Assembly (NCBI GenBank): GCA_019347575.1
Contig: JAHWKY010000001.1
Span: 232,762-296,761, forward strand
Length of the DNA: 64,000 nucleotides
From: Actinomycetota bacterium
GTDB lineage: Bacteria > Actinomycetota > Nitriliruptoria > Nitriliruptorales > Nitriliruptoraceae
Reading direction: 5' to 3'
In this document: in pieces, positions 1-7,965 of the stretch
How the letters are laid out: the number at the start of each line of letters is the position of its first letter
Position numbering within the stretch: the first letter of the stretch is position 1
The notes under the pieces: generated by a model
The model's database searches: none
The model's input: the letters and a program-made list of their open reading frames with translations, nothing else
Told to the model about the DNA's origin: nothing
Translations under genes and position numbers: made by a program

Positions 1-1341
1 CTCGAACGACGGCTGTGGCTCGCGGTGCTGCGGGCTCAGCGCGACCTCGGCGTCGACGTGAGTGACGACGTGATCGCCGACTACGACGCCGTGGTGGAGC
101 AGGTCGACCTCGACTCGATCGCCGCGCGGGAACGCGTCACCCGCCACGACGTCAAGGCGCGCATCGAGGAGTTCTGTGCTCTCGCCGGTCACGAGCACAT
201 CCACAAGGGCATGACCTCGCGCGACCTCACTGAGAACGTCGAGCAGATGCAGGTCCGACGCGCGCTGGAGCTGGTACGTGACCGCGTCGTCGCGGTGCTG
301 GCCCGACTCGCCGAGGCAGCCGCGGAGCACGCCGATGTCGTGATCACCGGTCGTTCCCACAACGTGCCGGCGCAGGCGACCACGCTCGGGAAGCGCTTCG
401 CCAACGCGGGCGAGGAGCTGCTGGTCGCGTACCGGCGGCTGGAGGAGCTGATCGCGCGCTACCCCCTTCGAGGACTGAAGGGGCCGGTCGGCACCCAGCA
501 GGACCAGCTCGACCTCCTCGGAGGCGACACCGACGCGCTGGCGCGGCTCGAGCGGGCGGTCGCGTCCCACCTCGGTTTCGACCTGACCCTCACCAACGTC
601 GGCCAGGTCTATCCGCGGTCGCTCGACCTCGACGTCGTGTCGTGCCTGGTCCAGCTCGCCTCCGGCCCCGCGAACCTCGCCAGGACCATCCGCCTTATGG
701 CCGGCCAGGAGCTGGTCACCGAGGGCTTCCAGCCGGGACAGGTCGGCTCGTCGGCGATGCCTCACAAGATGAACACCCGGTCGTGCGAGCGCATCGGGGC
801 GCTGACCTCGGTCCTCAAGGGTCACCTCACGATGACCGCGGAGCTCGTCGGCGACCAGTGGAACGAGGGCGACGTGTCGTGCTCGGTGGTCCGCCGCGTC
901 GCGCTCCCCGACTCCTTCTACGCCTTCGATGGCCTGGTCGAGACGCTGCTGACCGTGATGGCGGAGTTCGGGACGTACCCCGCCGTCATCGAGCGCGAGC
1001 TGCGCCGGTACCTGCCGTTCCTCGCCACGACCCGCGTGCTCAGCGCCGCGGTGCGGGCGGGGGCGGGGCGCGAGCAGGCGCACGCAGCCATCAAGGAGCA
1101 CGCCGTGGCGGTCGCGCTCGAGATGCGCGAGAAGGCGGTCGAGACCAACGACCTGCTCGACCGGCTCGCGGCTGACGAGCGCATCCCACTCGACCGCGCC
1201 GCGCTCGACGGGCTGGTCGCCGAGCCGGGCTCGTTCGCGGGCGCCGCTGCCCGCCAGGTGCGGGGTTTCGTCGAGGCGGTCGGCACCATCGTCGCCCGCC
1301 ACCCCGACGCTGCGGCGTACGAGCCCGCCCCCATCCTCTGA
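1..1341 (+). CDS. purB: Adenylosuccinate lyase, 5' end missing
   Basis: Cytosolic purine-biosynthesis enzyme that eliminates fumarate from SAICAR and adenylosuccinate. The frame is open from base 1 (residues LERRLWLAVLRAQ precede the first internal GTG at 25), so the true start lies left of the window. About 446 residues are visible, close to the family's full length. The fumarase/aspartase-superfamily signature is clear: GSSAMPHKMN near the middle (bases about 745-775), preceded by the TSRDLTEN active-site segment and the GPVGT loop. It stops 91 bp before gltX. That gap holds two copies of a short palindromic repeat. No internal lesion is seen. Identification is firm. Confidence 0.96.
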   Translation, partial: LERRLWLAVLRAQRDLGVDVSDDVIADYDAVVEQVDLDSIAARERVTRHDVKARIEEFCALAGHEHIHKGMTSRDLTENVEQMQVRRALELVRDRVVAVLARLAEAAAEHADVVITGRSHNVPAQATTLGKRFANAGEELLVAYRRLEELIARYPLRGLKGPVGTQQDQLDLLGGDTDALARLERAVASHLGFDLTLTNVGQVYPRSLDLDVVSCLVQLASGPANLARTIRLMAGQELVTEGFQPGQVGSSAMPHKMNTRSCERIGALTSVLKGHLTMTAELVGDQWNEGDVSCSVVRRVALPDSFYAFDGLVETLLTVMAEFGTYPAVIERELRRYLPFLATTRVLSAAVRAGAGREQAHAAIKEHAVAVALEMREKAVETNDLLDRLAADERIPLDRAALDGLVAEPGSFAGAAARQVRGFVEAVGTIVARHPDAAAYEPAPIL

Positions 1342-1371
1342 CGCCCCGCCGACCGGAGCCCGACATGTCGC

Positions 1372-1430
1372 GTGCTACCGCTTCGCTACTTGAGCACTCA
1401 GGTTGTGCTATCGCTTCGCTACTTGAGCAC
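1372..1430. repeat. Two copies of a 26-bp palindromic repeat (33-bp period)
   Basis: Two near-identical 26-bp units (1372-1397 and 1405-1430; one mismatch) are separated by 7 bp. Each unit begins GTGCTA and ends TTGAGCAC, so the ends GTGCT/AGCAC form an inverted repeat. The second unit ends two bases before the gltX start codon, where a ribosome binding site would be expected. The same unit occurs three times at 17488-17579, and a variant lies at 40556-40585, each also just upstream of a co-directional start codon. Confidence 0.85.
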
Positions 1431-1432
1431 CT

Positions 1433-2953
1433 GTGAGCCCGACCCCGCGCGTCCGCATGGCCCCCGCCCCGTCCGGGTGGCTCCACGTCGGCAGCGTCCG
1501 TACCGCCCTCTACAACTGGCTGTACGCGCGCAAGCACGGCGGCGCGTTCGTCCTGCGCATCGAGGACACCGACAAGGAGCGCGCCACCGACGAGTCCATG
1601 CGTTCCATGCTCGAGGGCTTCCGACTGCTGGGGCTCGACTGGGACGAGGGTCCGGAGGTCGGCGGGGCGCATGGCCCCTACCGCCAGTCGGAGCGTATCG
1701 AGCTGTTCCGTGTGGTCGCGCGCCACCTCGACGACGCCGGGCACACCTGGCGCGACCAGCGCACCCCGGACGAGCTCGAGGCGTGGCGGACCGAGCGACG
1801 CTCGCTGGGCCTGGCCCCGACCATCAAGGCCTCGAACTCGGACGCGCCCGAGGACCCGTTGGACGAGCGACCCTACGTCCTCCGTCTGCGTCTGCCCGAC
1901 GAGGGCGAGCTCGTCGTGGACGACCTCGTGCGGGGCGAGGTGCGCTGGGACTGGGCGAACGTCGCCGACCCCGTGCTCGTGCGCTCCGACGGCTCGGCGA
2001 CCTACCCGCTGGCCAACACGACCGACGACCTCGCTCAAGGCATGACGCTGATCTGTCGGGGCGAGGACCTGCTGTCCGCGACGCCGTTCCAGGTCCACCT
2101 CCACCGGGTCCTACGCGGGGACGGCCTCATCGATGCCGCCCTCGAGGAGGTCGGCTTCCCCGCGCGTGAGCCGGACTGGGAGCCGCCTTCCGCGTTCGCG
2201 CACCTGTCGATGATCGTCGGGCCCGACCGCAAGAAGCTGTCGAAGCGCCACGGATCGGTCGCGGTCCAGGAACTGATCGCCAAGGGCTACCTGCCGGAGA
2301 CCCTCGTCAACTACCTCGCACTGCTTGGCTGGGCTCCTGGCGACGGCCGCGAACGGCTCGAGCTCGACGAGATGATCGCGGCGTTCGACTTCGACCGGGT
2401 CAGCAAGCCCGCGGCGATGTTCGACGAGGACAAGCTCACGGCGTTCAACGGCGAGCGCATCCGCGACCTCCCGGCGGATGAGCTCTCCCGCCGTCTGATG
2501 CCCTACCTGGATGGCACCTACGGCGAACCGCTGATCCGCTCGGAGGCGGCCACCGAGGACCGCGAGATCGTGCGTGGCCTCGTGCCGCTGGTGCAGGAGC
2601 GGATGCAGCGCCTCGACGAAGTCCAGCGCTACGCGCCCGCGTTCCTGGCGGAGGAGCTCGACCACGACCAGGACAGCGTGGAGAAGTTCCTCCGGACGGA
2701 GGACGCTGGTCGGGTTCTCGCCGCCGCCGAGGACGTGCTCGTGGAAGTCCAGGCGTGGACCGCAACGGCGATCGAGGAGGCTCTCCGCGCCTTGCCGGAA
2801 CGGCTGGGACTCGGGGCGCGCAAGGTGTTCCAGCCCATCCGCGTCGCGGCCACGGGCTCGTCGGTCAGTCCGCCGCTGTTCGAGTCCCTCGAGCTGATCG
2901 GACGTGACCGCGCGCTCCGACGGCTCGCGCACGCGCGAGCTACGTTCGTCTGA
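1433..2953 (+). CDS. gltX: Glutamyl-tRNA synthetase
   Basis: Class I aminoacyl-tRNA synthetase charging tRNA-Glu, 506 aa, normal bacterial length. The Rossmann catalytic domain begins at once: the HIGH-type motif reads HVGS (residues 18-21, in PSGWLHVGSVRTALYNW), and the KMSKS-type loop reads KLSKRHG near residue 267. The C-terminal third is the helical anticodon-binding domain. The GTG at 1433 gives the usual short N-terminus (SPTPRVRMAPAPSG). No Shine-Dalgarno sequence is visible because a palindromic repeat ends two bases upstream. Actinobacterial GluRS commonly also mischarges tRNA-Gln for GatCAB. The tRNA-Gln and tRNA-Glu genes lie 1.4 kb downstream. Confidence 0.96.
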   Translation: MSPTPRVRMAPAPSGWLHVGSVRTALYNWLYARKHGGAFVLRIEDTDKERATDESMRSMLEGFRLLGLDWDEGPEVGGAHGPYRQSERIELFRVVARHLDDAGHTWRDQRTPDELEAWRTERRSLGLAPTIKASNSDAPEDPLDERPYVLRLRLPDEGELVVDDLVRGEVRWDWANVADPVLVRSDGSATYPLANTTDDLAQGMTLICRGEDLLSATPFQVHLHRVLRGDGLIDAALEEVGFPAREPDWEPPSAFAHLSMIVGPDRKKLSKRHGSVAVQELIAKGYLPETLVNYLALLGWAPGDGRERLELDEMIAAFDFDRVSKPAAMFDEDKLTAFNGERIRDLPADELSRRLMPYLDGTYGEPLIRSEAATEDREIVRGLVPLVQERMQRLDEVQRYAPAFLAEELDHDQDSVEKFLRTEDAGRVLAAAEDVLVEVQAWTATAIEEALRALPERLGLGARKVFQPIRVAATGSSVSPPLFESLELIGRDRALRRLAHARATFV

Positions 2954-2969
2954 GAGAGGGGGCCTGTAG

Positions 2970-4310
2970 GTGCGTCGCGTTGTCACGCTCGTCGCCATCG
3001 TGGTCCTGTCCAGCGCGTTCGGCGGCGCGAACGCCAGGGCCCAGGAGGCCCCCCCGGACCGCGTCCCGGTCGCGGACTTCGAGCCACTGCCACCGTCCTC
3101 GCCCTCGGCGGCGGCGGTCGCTGCGCGCAACGAGTTGCTCGGCCCGGGCTGGGACGATCGGGGCGCGGTCACGCTGTACTGGTACGGGGTGTCCTCGTTC
3201 ATCGTGAGCCTGGGTGGGCACGTGTTCCTGTTCGACGCCTGGGAGATCATCGGTCTCCACGCCGACTACTCGCCGGTTGGACGGGAGGACCTCGCCGCGA
3301 TCGAACCCGAGGCCATCCTCATCGGGCACGGCCACTTCGACCACGCCGCCGATGCCGGGTACGTCGCGGGGCGCACCGGGGCGGTCGTCGTCGGCAGTGA
3401 GGAGATCTGCGACACCGCCAAGGAGGATGCCGCGCGGGACGGCAACGAGGACGCGTTCACCTGTGTCATCACCGGGACCATGGACGAGCCACCCCCGGGG
3501 ACGACACAGGAGCTGCGCCTGTTCTCCGACCTCGCGCCGGTCACCGTGCTGCAGCACCTCCACTCCGCGGCGACGCCGCCCGGTGAGGACAACGAGCCCG
3601 ACCCGTTCCTCCCGGTGGGTGATCCGGCGCCCTACATCGAGCAGCTCAACGACGACCCCGAGGCGTTGCTGCGCTTCCTCGAGACCCTCGGCGACGAGCA
3701 GGGCGGGACCTGGGCGTACCACTTCCGCGTCGGCGAGCACTTCACGCTCTACCTCGGCGACTCCGCCGGTCCCATCTTCACCTCGACCGAGGTCCAGGAG
3801 GCGCTCGACTCCTTCCCCGGCTGCATCGACGTGATGGCCAACGCCATCCTCGGGTTCGACCAGCCGGTGTCGGGCCTTCAGGATCCGCGCCTGTACGTCG
3901 AACACGGCCACCCCAAGGTCTTCATCCCCACCCACGCCGACGCGTGGGCGCCCGTCATCTCGGCCGGCCAGGCGTCCTACGTCGACGAGTTCGAGGCGCA
4001 GATGGCCCTGCTCGAGCACCCACCGGAGGTGCTCTGGCTGTTCGATCCCGAGGACTACCTCGAAGCGGTCCGCTTCGAACTCGACGACCCCCGCTGGGTG
4101 GCGGCGATGCCGGGGTCGAGTTGCGTCGCAGCCGCTGGTGGCGGCGGCTCCGCCAACGGCTCCACCGGGCCGGGGCCGGGTTCGGATGGGGGCGGCGGCA
4201 CGTCGACGCCGGTGACCGGTGGCGTCGTCGTCGCGCTGGCACTCGGGGCGCTGGTGCTGGCTTTGACGCTGGCCACGGGAGCGGGGGGCGCGGGGCGCGC
4301 GGGAAGCTAG
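2970..4310 (+). CDS. Secreted metallo-beta-lactamase-fold hydrolase with C-terminal membrane anchor
   Basis: A 446-aa exported protein. Residues 1-24 form a signal peptide ending near ANARAQ. The metallo-beta-lactamase fold follows, with the metal motif HGHFDH at residues 120-125 (HxHxDH). Further His/Asp ligands are likely in the YLGDSAG and FIPTHADAW segments. The C-terminus is Gly/Ser-rich, then STPVTGG, a hydrophobic helix (VVVALALGALVLALTL) and a short basic tail, resembling a degenerate sorting or anchor signal. Substrate is unknown; the architecture suggests UlaG/AttM-like hydrolases displayed outside the cell. It starts 16 bp after gltX and may be cotranscribed. Confidence 0.8.
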   Translation: MRRVVTLVAIVVLSSAFGGANARAQEAPPDRVPVADFEPLPPSSPSAAAVAARNELLGPGWDDRGAVTLYWYGVSSFIVSLGGHVFLFDAWEIIGLHADYSPVGREDLAAIEPEAILIGHGHFDHAADAGYVAGRTGAVVVGSEEICDTAKEDAARDGNEDAFTCVITGTMDEPPPGTTQELRLFSDLAPVTVLQHLHSAATPPGEDNEPDPFLPVGDPAPYIEQLNDDPEALLRFLETLGDEQGGTWAYHFRVGEHFTLYLGDSAGPIFTSTEVQEALDSFPGCIDVMANAILGFDQPVSGLQDPRLYVEHGHPKVFIPTHADAWAPVISAGQASYVDEFEAQMALLEHPPEVLWLFDPEDYLEAVRFELDDPRWVAAMPGSSCVAAAGGGGSANGSTGPGPGSDGGGGTSTPVTGGVVVALALGALVLALTLATGAGGAGRAGS

Positions 4311-4367
4311 CCGCCTGGCTGCGCGGTTGGTGGGGTCTCAGGCAGGTTGTTACCCTCTGCGAGCCCT

Positions 4368-4439
4368 TCGGGGGTGGTGTAATCGGTAACACGACTGGTT
4401 CTGGTCCAGTTATTGAGGGTTCGAGTCCTTCCCCCCGAG
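4368..4439 (+). tRNA. tRNA-Gln (anticodon CTG)
   Basis: A cloverleaf can be folded by eye. The acceptor stem is TCGGGGG with CCCCCGA. The anticodon stem is ACTGG/CCAGT, closing the loop TTCTGGT with anticodon CTG (reads CAG). The T arm is GAGGG-TTCGAGT-CCTTC. The discriminator base is G. The 3' CCA is not encoded. Confidence 0.93.
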
Positions 4440-4506
4440 CTCCGGCGGTGGTCCCGGTGCCGAGCGAGGCCTGAGTCTCCCCCGGTGGACAACTGAATAA
4501 CCATAC

Positions 4507-4580
4507 GGCCCCGTCGTCTAGCTGGCCCAGGACGCCGCCCTCTCAAGGCGGAAACGGGCGTTCAAATCGCCTCGGGGCTA
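4507..4580 (+). tRNA. tRNA-Glu (anticodon CTC)
   Basis: The acceptor stem GGCCCCG pairs with CGGGGCT (one G-U pair). The anticodon stem CCGCC/GGCGG closes the loop CTCTCAA with anticodon CTC (reads GAG). The T loop is TTCAAAT. The discriminator is A, followed by CC in the genome. It lies 67 bp after tRNA-Gln on the same strand, so the two are probably cotranscribed. Confidence 0.93.
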
Positions 4581-4648
4581 CCGTATCTAGCCGTTCTGCG
4601 GCATCTGACTTCCCGAACCAGAGGACGTCGTCTTAGGCGACGCCCGCC

Positions 4649-5461
4649 TCAGTTGCATGAGTATGCATGCCCCGGGTAGCGCCGGAGGATCTCCACGGCG
4701 TAGGCGACCTTGTCCTCGATCCGCTGGCCCTTCGGCTGGTAGGTCGACCACAGCTCCAGGTTCTCGATGCGGTTGTCGAGCTTGTCGCCGTTGCGGTGGT
4801 GGACGACCTCGTCGGGGGCGAGCGGTCGTCCGAGGTACGCGGCCATGTTCAAGCGGTGCTCCGGGTACGAGGTTTCGCCGTTCGAGAGGTGGCGCAGCTC
4901 CGCTGGTACCGGAACGATGAAGTAGCCGTGGTTCACGTATCCATCACCTGTGGGTGTGACGATGGGCAAGTGGGCGAGCGGGTCGCCGTGCTTGCGCTCA
5001 CGAGCTCGGTGGGTCGTGCACAGACCCCTGCTGGAAGTCGGCCGTTCGCAATCGTCGATCGTGCAGATCTCGGGCTGTCGCCGTCGGCCCAGAGGCACGT
5101 CAGCTTCGACGTCGCCGGTGCGCAGCAGGCGCTGGAGGTGGCCGTGGCAGAGGCCGCGGCCGTCGACGGGCAGATCACAGCCGTCGACGGTGCACGCGGT
5201 GGGGCGGTCGTCGCCGTGGAGGGGATCGCCGGTGCGTTGCCAGCGCTTATAGTGCTTCTCGCACCAGCCGCGTGACTGGCGTGGGCGATCGCAGTTCTCG
5301 ACGCCGCATACCGGCGGAGCCCCGCGCGGCCGATCGAGTGGCACTTCGGGCTTCGCATCGCCCCACCGCTTCCAGCGGGAGTAGTGGGCGTGGCACCAGC
5401 CGCGGGCGATCGAGGGGTTCGTGCAGTCGGGTACGGAGCAGGTGCGAACGGGCGCGGGCAC
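4649..5461 (-). CDS. HNH endonuclease with four tandem zinc-finger repeats
   Basis: A 270-aa protein. Residues about 8-165 hold four similar units of the form C-x4-C-x8/9-C-x2-H (for example CSVPDC...GWCHAH and CGVENC...GWCEKH), each followed by a basic segment ending KRWGD, QRTGD, LRTGD or RKHGD. This looks like a modular zinc-binding DNA-recognition array. The C-terminal 90 residues match an HNH_3-type nuclease: YPEHRLNMAAYLGRPL, EVVHHRNGDKLDNR, IENLELWS. The GTG start at 5461 follows GGGAGG at good spacing. It is convergent with the tRNA-Glu gene and ends 69 bp from it. Such endonucleases are often mobile. The cleavage target is unknown. Confidence 0.85.
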   Translation of the reverse strand: MPAPVRTCSVPDCTNPSIARGWCHAHYSRWKRWGDAKPEVPLDRPRGAPPVCGVENCDRPRQSRGWCEKHYKRWQRTGDPLHGDDRPTACTVDGCDLPVDGRGLCHGHLQRLLRTGDVEADVPLGRRRQPEICTIDDCERPTSSRGLCTTHRARERKHGDPLAHLPIVTPTGDGYVNHGYFIVPVPAELRHLSNGETSYPEHRLNMAAYLGRPLAPDEVVHHRNGDKLDNRIENLELWSTYQPKGQRIEDKVAYAVEILRRYPGHAYSCN

Positions 5462-5540
5462 GGCGACCTCCCGGCCGCCCCCGGCTCGGTCGTCGTGACG
5501 CTAGCGGTGGGGTGCGACATCTCGGCCGTCCGACGCCAGG

Positions 5541-6182
5541 TCAGCGCCCCGCCCGCTCCTCGGAGTCGGCGGGCTCGGGACTCCGATCGGCGGTCGCCGC
5601 CGTGATGCCGAGACGGTGGTGTTCGCGGCAGAGCACCTCGTAGGCAACTGCGTCGTCGTCGACGTCGTCGACGACGACCTGCTCGCCCTCGCGCACGATG
5701 TCGCCCCGTACCGTGCGGGCGTTGAGCACGCCCGGCGCCCCGCACCAGCACTGCGCCTGGACCTGAAGCTCGCAGCGCTCGTCGGCGATCTCGAGCAGCC
5801 GCTTGGAGGCGGGGAACAGGTTGGTCGTGAAGTCCGAGAGCAGGCCGAAGGCGAACACCTCGATGTCGAGGTCGTCGACGAGCCGGGCGAGCTGCTCGAT
5901 CTGCGCCGGCGTGTAGAACTGCACCTCGTCGGCCACGATGTAGTCGACCGGGTCGCCGCCCCGCAGCGCATCGCGCACGAGCGCCTCGATGTCGGTGTGC
6001 GGGGTGAGGTCGATCGCGTCCCGGGCGAGGCCGATGCGGGACGTGATGCGGCCGCGCTCACGCTCGTGCATCGTCATCCGCAGCCCACGGTGCCCCGCGC
6101 CGGAGCGGTTGTGGTCGATCTGCAGCGCGAGGGTGCTCTTGCCGCGGTTCATGGTGCCGTAGAAGAAGCGCAGCCTGGCCAC
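5541..6182 (-). CDS. tdk: Thymidine kinase
   Basis: Salvage kinase (thymidine to dTMP) of the TK1 type, 213 aa. The P-loop is GTMNRGKST (residues 9-17), and the Mg/catalytic region is DEVQF (85-89). The zinc lobe is represented by C145/C147 and C185-x2-H188; the first pair is spaced CxC rather than the usual CxxC. The C-terminus has an acidic and Ala/Glu-rich tail. The GTG start at 6182 follows a strong GAGGAGG. It is transcribed divergently from the LLM gene at 6281. Confidence 0.93.
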   Translation of the reverse strand: MARLRFFYGTMNRGKSTLALQIDHNRSGAGHRGLRMTMHERERGRITSRIGLARDAIDLTPHTDIEALVRDALRGGDPVDYIVADEVQFYTPAQIEQLARLVDDLDIEVFAFGLLSDFTTNLFPASKRLLEIADERCELQVQAQCWCGAPGVLNARTVRGDIVREGEQVVVDDVDDDAVAYEVLCREHHRLGITAATADRSPEPADSEERAGR

Positions 6183-6265
6183 GTGCCACCTCCTCGACCG
6201 ACGTCGTAGCCGACGCCCGCCACGCTGCCGATGATGCGGGGCGCTCGACCGGACGGTCGCTCGGG

Positions 6266-6271
6266 TAGCGT
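6266..6271 (+). promoter_or_regulatory. Candidate -10 hexamer (TAGCGT) for a leaderless transcript
   Basis: TAGCGT lies nine bases before the ATG at 6281, and no Shine-Dalgarno sequence is present. This spacing puts the transcription start at or near the first codon. Compare TAGGCT before 7216, 7950, 45929 and 51165. Confidence 0.45.
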
Positions 6272-6280
6272 CGCGTCCCG

Positions 6281-7138
6281 ATGCACCGGGAGGGCGTTCG
6301 ACTGCACATCGCCATCACGCTCGGGCGCCTCAACCCCGTGGTCTGGGTGGACGCGGTGACGGCGGCGGACGAGCTGGGCTACGAGTCGGTGTGGCTCCCC
6401 GAGCACCTCGTCCTCCCGCTCGACATCCAAGGACAGCTCGTGCCGGGGGAGGAGCACCCGCCGGTGCCTCCCACGACCCCGGTGTACGACGCCCCGGCGT
6501 ACCTCAGCTACCTCGCCGGCATCACGTCGCGGATCCGGCTCGGCACGTTCGTCTACCTGCTGGGACTGCGCCACCCCTTCGTGTCCGCGCGAGGCTTCGC
6601 GACCCTGGACGTGGTGTCGGGCGGCCGTGCCGAGGTGGGGGTCGGGGCGGGATGGCTCGAGACCGAGTGGGAGGCGGTCGGACTCGATCCCTCGACGCGG
6701 GGTCGGAGGCTCGACGAGGCCATCGACGTGTGCAAGCGGCTCTGGACCGAGCCAGAGATCGAGTACCACGGCGAGTTCTTCGACTTCCTGCCGGTCGCGT
6801 TCGAGCCCAAGCCGGTGCAGCACCCGCACCCGCCGATCGTCATCGGAGGGGAGTCCGACCGCGCGCTGCGGCGCGTGGCGGAGCGGGGCGACGGTTGGAT
6901 CGGGATGGCCCACACCCCCGGGTCGGTCGCGCCCCGCGTGGAGCGACTCGCCGAGCTGCTGGAGGCGGCGGGGCGCGACCGACGTGGGGTCACCGTCACG
7001 GTGATGGGTGAGGTCAGCTCGGGCGACGCTCTCGACGCCTACGCCGCCGCCGGGGTCGACCGGCTCATCGTCGTGCCGTGGCAGCGGTCCTCCGAGGCGG
7101 TCAGCGCGCTGGAGACGTTCGCTGCCCGCCACCTCTGA
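6281..7138 (+). CDS. LLM-class flavin/F420-dependent oxidoreductase
   Basis: A 285-aa luciferase-like TIM-barrel protein. Diagnostic segments are AADELGYESVWLPEHLVLP near the N-terminus, RIRLGTFVYLLGLRHP, ARGFATLDVVSGGRAEVGVGAGW, HGEFFDF and PPIVIGGESDRALRRVAERGDGWIG. These are typical of actinobacterial F420-dependent LLM enzymes; the cofactor (F420 or FMN) and substrate cannot be read from sequence. A palindromic repeat overlaps its stop codon. The isochorismatase-like gene follows 77 bp later on the same strand. Confidence 0.88.
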   Translation: MHREGVRLHIAITLGRLNPVVWVDAVTAADELGYESVWLPEHLVLPLDIQGQLVPGEEHPPVPPTTPVYDAPAYLSYLAGITSRIRLGTFVYLLGLRHPFVSARGFATLDVVSGGRAEVGVGAGWLETEWEAVGLDPSTRGRRLDEAIDVCKRLWTEPEIEYHGEFFDFLPVAFEPKPVQHPHPPIVIGGESDRALRRVAERGDGWIGMAHTPGSVAPRVERLAELLEAAGRDRRGVTVTVMGEVSSGDALDAYAAAGVDRLIVVPWQRSSEAVSALETFAARHL

Positions 7139-7184
7139 GCGTGTGCATCGGGACCCGGTGGGCGTGCCTGGATGCACACGCTCG
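7136..7184. repeat. 49-bp palindromic repeat (family B)
   Basis: Arms GAGCGTGTGCATC and GATGCACACGCTC are perfectly complementary (13 bp each). The element overlaps the TGA stop of the preceding LLM gene. It shares length and outer arm with the elements at 57228-57400 and 59711-59759. All family copies lie 3' of genes, which suggests a terminator or mRNA-end role. Confidence 0.8.
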
Positions 7185-7202
7185 GTTTAGGACAGGGCTG
7201 AG

Positions 7203-7208
7203 TAGGCT
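7203..7208 (+). promoter_or_regulatory. Candidate -10 hexamer TAGGCT, leaderless
   Basis: TAGGCT lies seven bases before the ATG at 7216, with no ribosome binding site between. This is the same arrangement as at the TetR gene (7938-7943). Confidence 0.5.
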
Positions 7209-7215
7209 CGCCCCG

Positions 7216-7860
7216 ATGCCTCCTTCGCTCGCTGACCTCGTCGACCCCGCCCACACCGTGGTGGTCACGCAGGAGTGCCAGCGGGGCGTGCTCGGTGAGC
7301 CCGCGATCTTCCCGGAGCTGGCTACCGCTGCGCGCGAGGCTGGGCTCGTCGAGGCCGTAGCGCGTCTCGTCGAGGCGGCGCGCGCGGTCGACGTCGCGGT
7401 CGTGCACTGCGTCGCCGCGCGACGCGAGGACGGTCGCGGCTCCAACGACAACGCCTTGCTCTTCGACGCGGCCACGCGTGCGGACGTGAAGCTGCTGCCC
7501 GGCTCGCCCGCCGTCGAGGTGCTCCCCGAGCTCGGACCCGCCCCGACCGATCTCGTGCTCACCCGGTTGCACGGCCTCGGCCCGATGGGCGGGACCGACC
7601 TCGACCCGGTACTACGCAACCTCGGGGCGCGCACGATCGTCGCGGTCGGTGTGTCGATCAACGTCGGCATGACCGACCTCGTCTTCGATGCGGTCAATGG
7701 CGGGTACCGCGTCGTGCTGCCCCGTGACGGCATCGCGGGCATCCCACAGGAGTACGCCGACGCCGTCATCGAGCACACCCTGCGCCTCCTGGCGACCCTC
7801 ACCACCGTCGACGAGATCGTCGCCAATTGGACCTCCGGCCCTGGAGACCCGCGAGGTTGA
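7216..7860 (+). CDS. Isochorismatase-like hydrolase family protein lacking the catalytic cysteine
   Basis: A 214-aa alpha/beta cysteine-hydrolase-fold protein. ATG 7216 was chosen because recognisable homology (VVVTQECQRGVLG) starts there. In active family members the triad is Asp, Lys and Cys. Here the first motif reads VTQECQ rather than IDMQ, the lysine region reads LTRLHGLGPMGGTDLDP, and the nucleophile motif reads AVGVSINVGMTDLVFDA with glycine where cysteine is expected. The fold motifs GTDLDPVLRNLG and GYRVVLPRDGIAG are intact. It may be a divergent, catalytically altered subfamily. It sits just upstream of the TetR gene, and its role is unknown. Confidence 0.8.
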   Translation: MPPSLADLVDPAHTVVVTQECQRGVLGEPAIFPELATAAREAGLVEAVARLVEAARAVDVAVVHCVAARREDGRGSNDNALLFDAATRADVKLLPGSPAVEVLPELGPAPTDLVLTRLHGLGPMGGTDLDPVLRNLGARTIVAVGVSINVGMTDLVFDAVNGGYRVVLPRDGIAGIPQEYADAVIEHTLRLLATLTTVDEIVANWTSGPGDPRG

Positions 7861-7914
7861 AGCGCTGGGTGCGCCGAGGCGTACTCAACTCTTCAGCGTC
7901 GGCGCGATCGCCGA

Positions 7915-7965
7915 CCTGACGGGGCGTTAGGTCGGAGTAGGCTGGCGATGTGACACACCGTCAGG
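7915..7965 (+). promoter_or_regulatory. Autoregulatory TetR operators and -10 element
   Basis: Two 17-bp palindromes of the TGAC-N5-GTCA class lie at 7915-7931 (one half-site altered to GTTA) and 7949-7965 (overlapping the GTG start). Between them is TAGGCT at 7938-7943, six bases from the start codon, so the transcript is probably leaderless. The first site's CCTGAC sits 17 bp before the -10, where the -35 would be. This is a classical autorepression layout. Confidence 0.75.

Noticed and set aside
4440..5540. Integrated element with att sites at the tRNA genes
   Set aside because: No integrase and no repeated tRNA 3' end is visible; only a single endonuclease gene is present.
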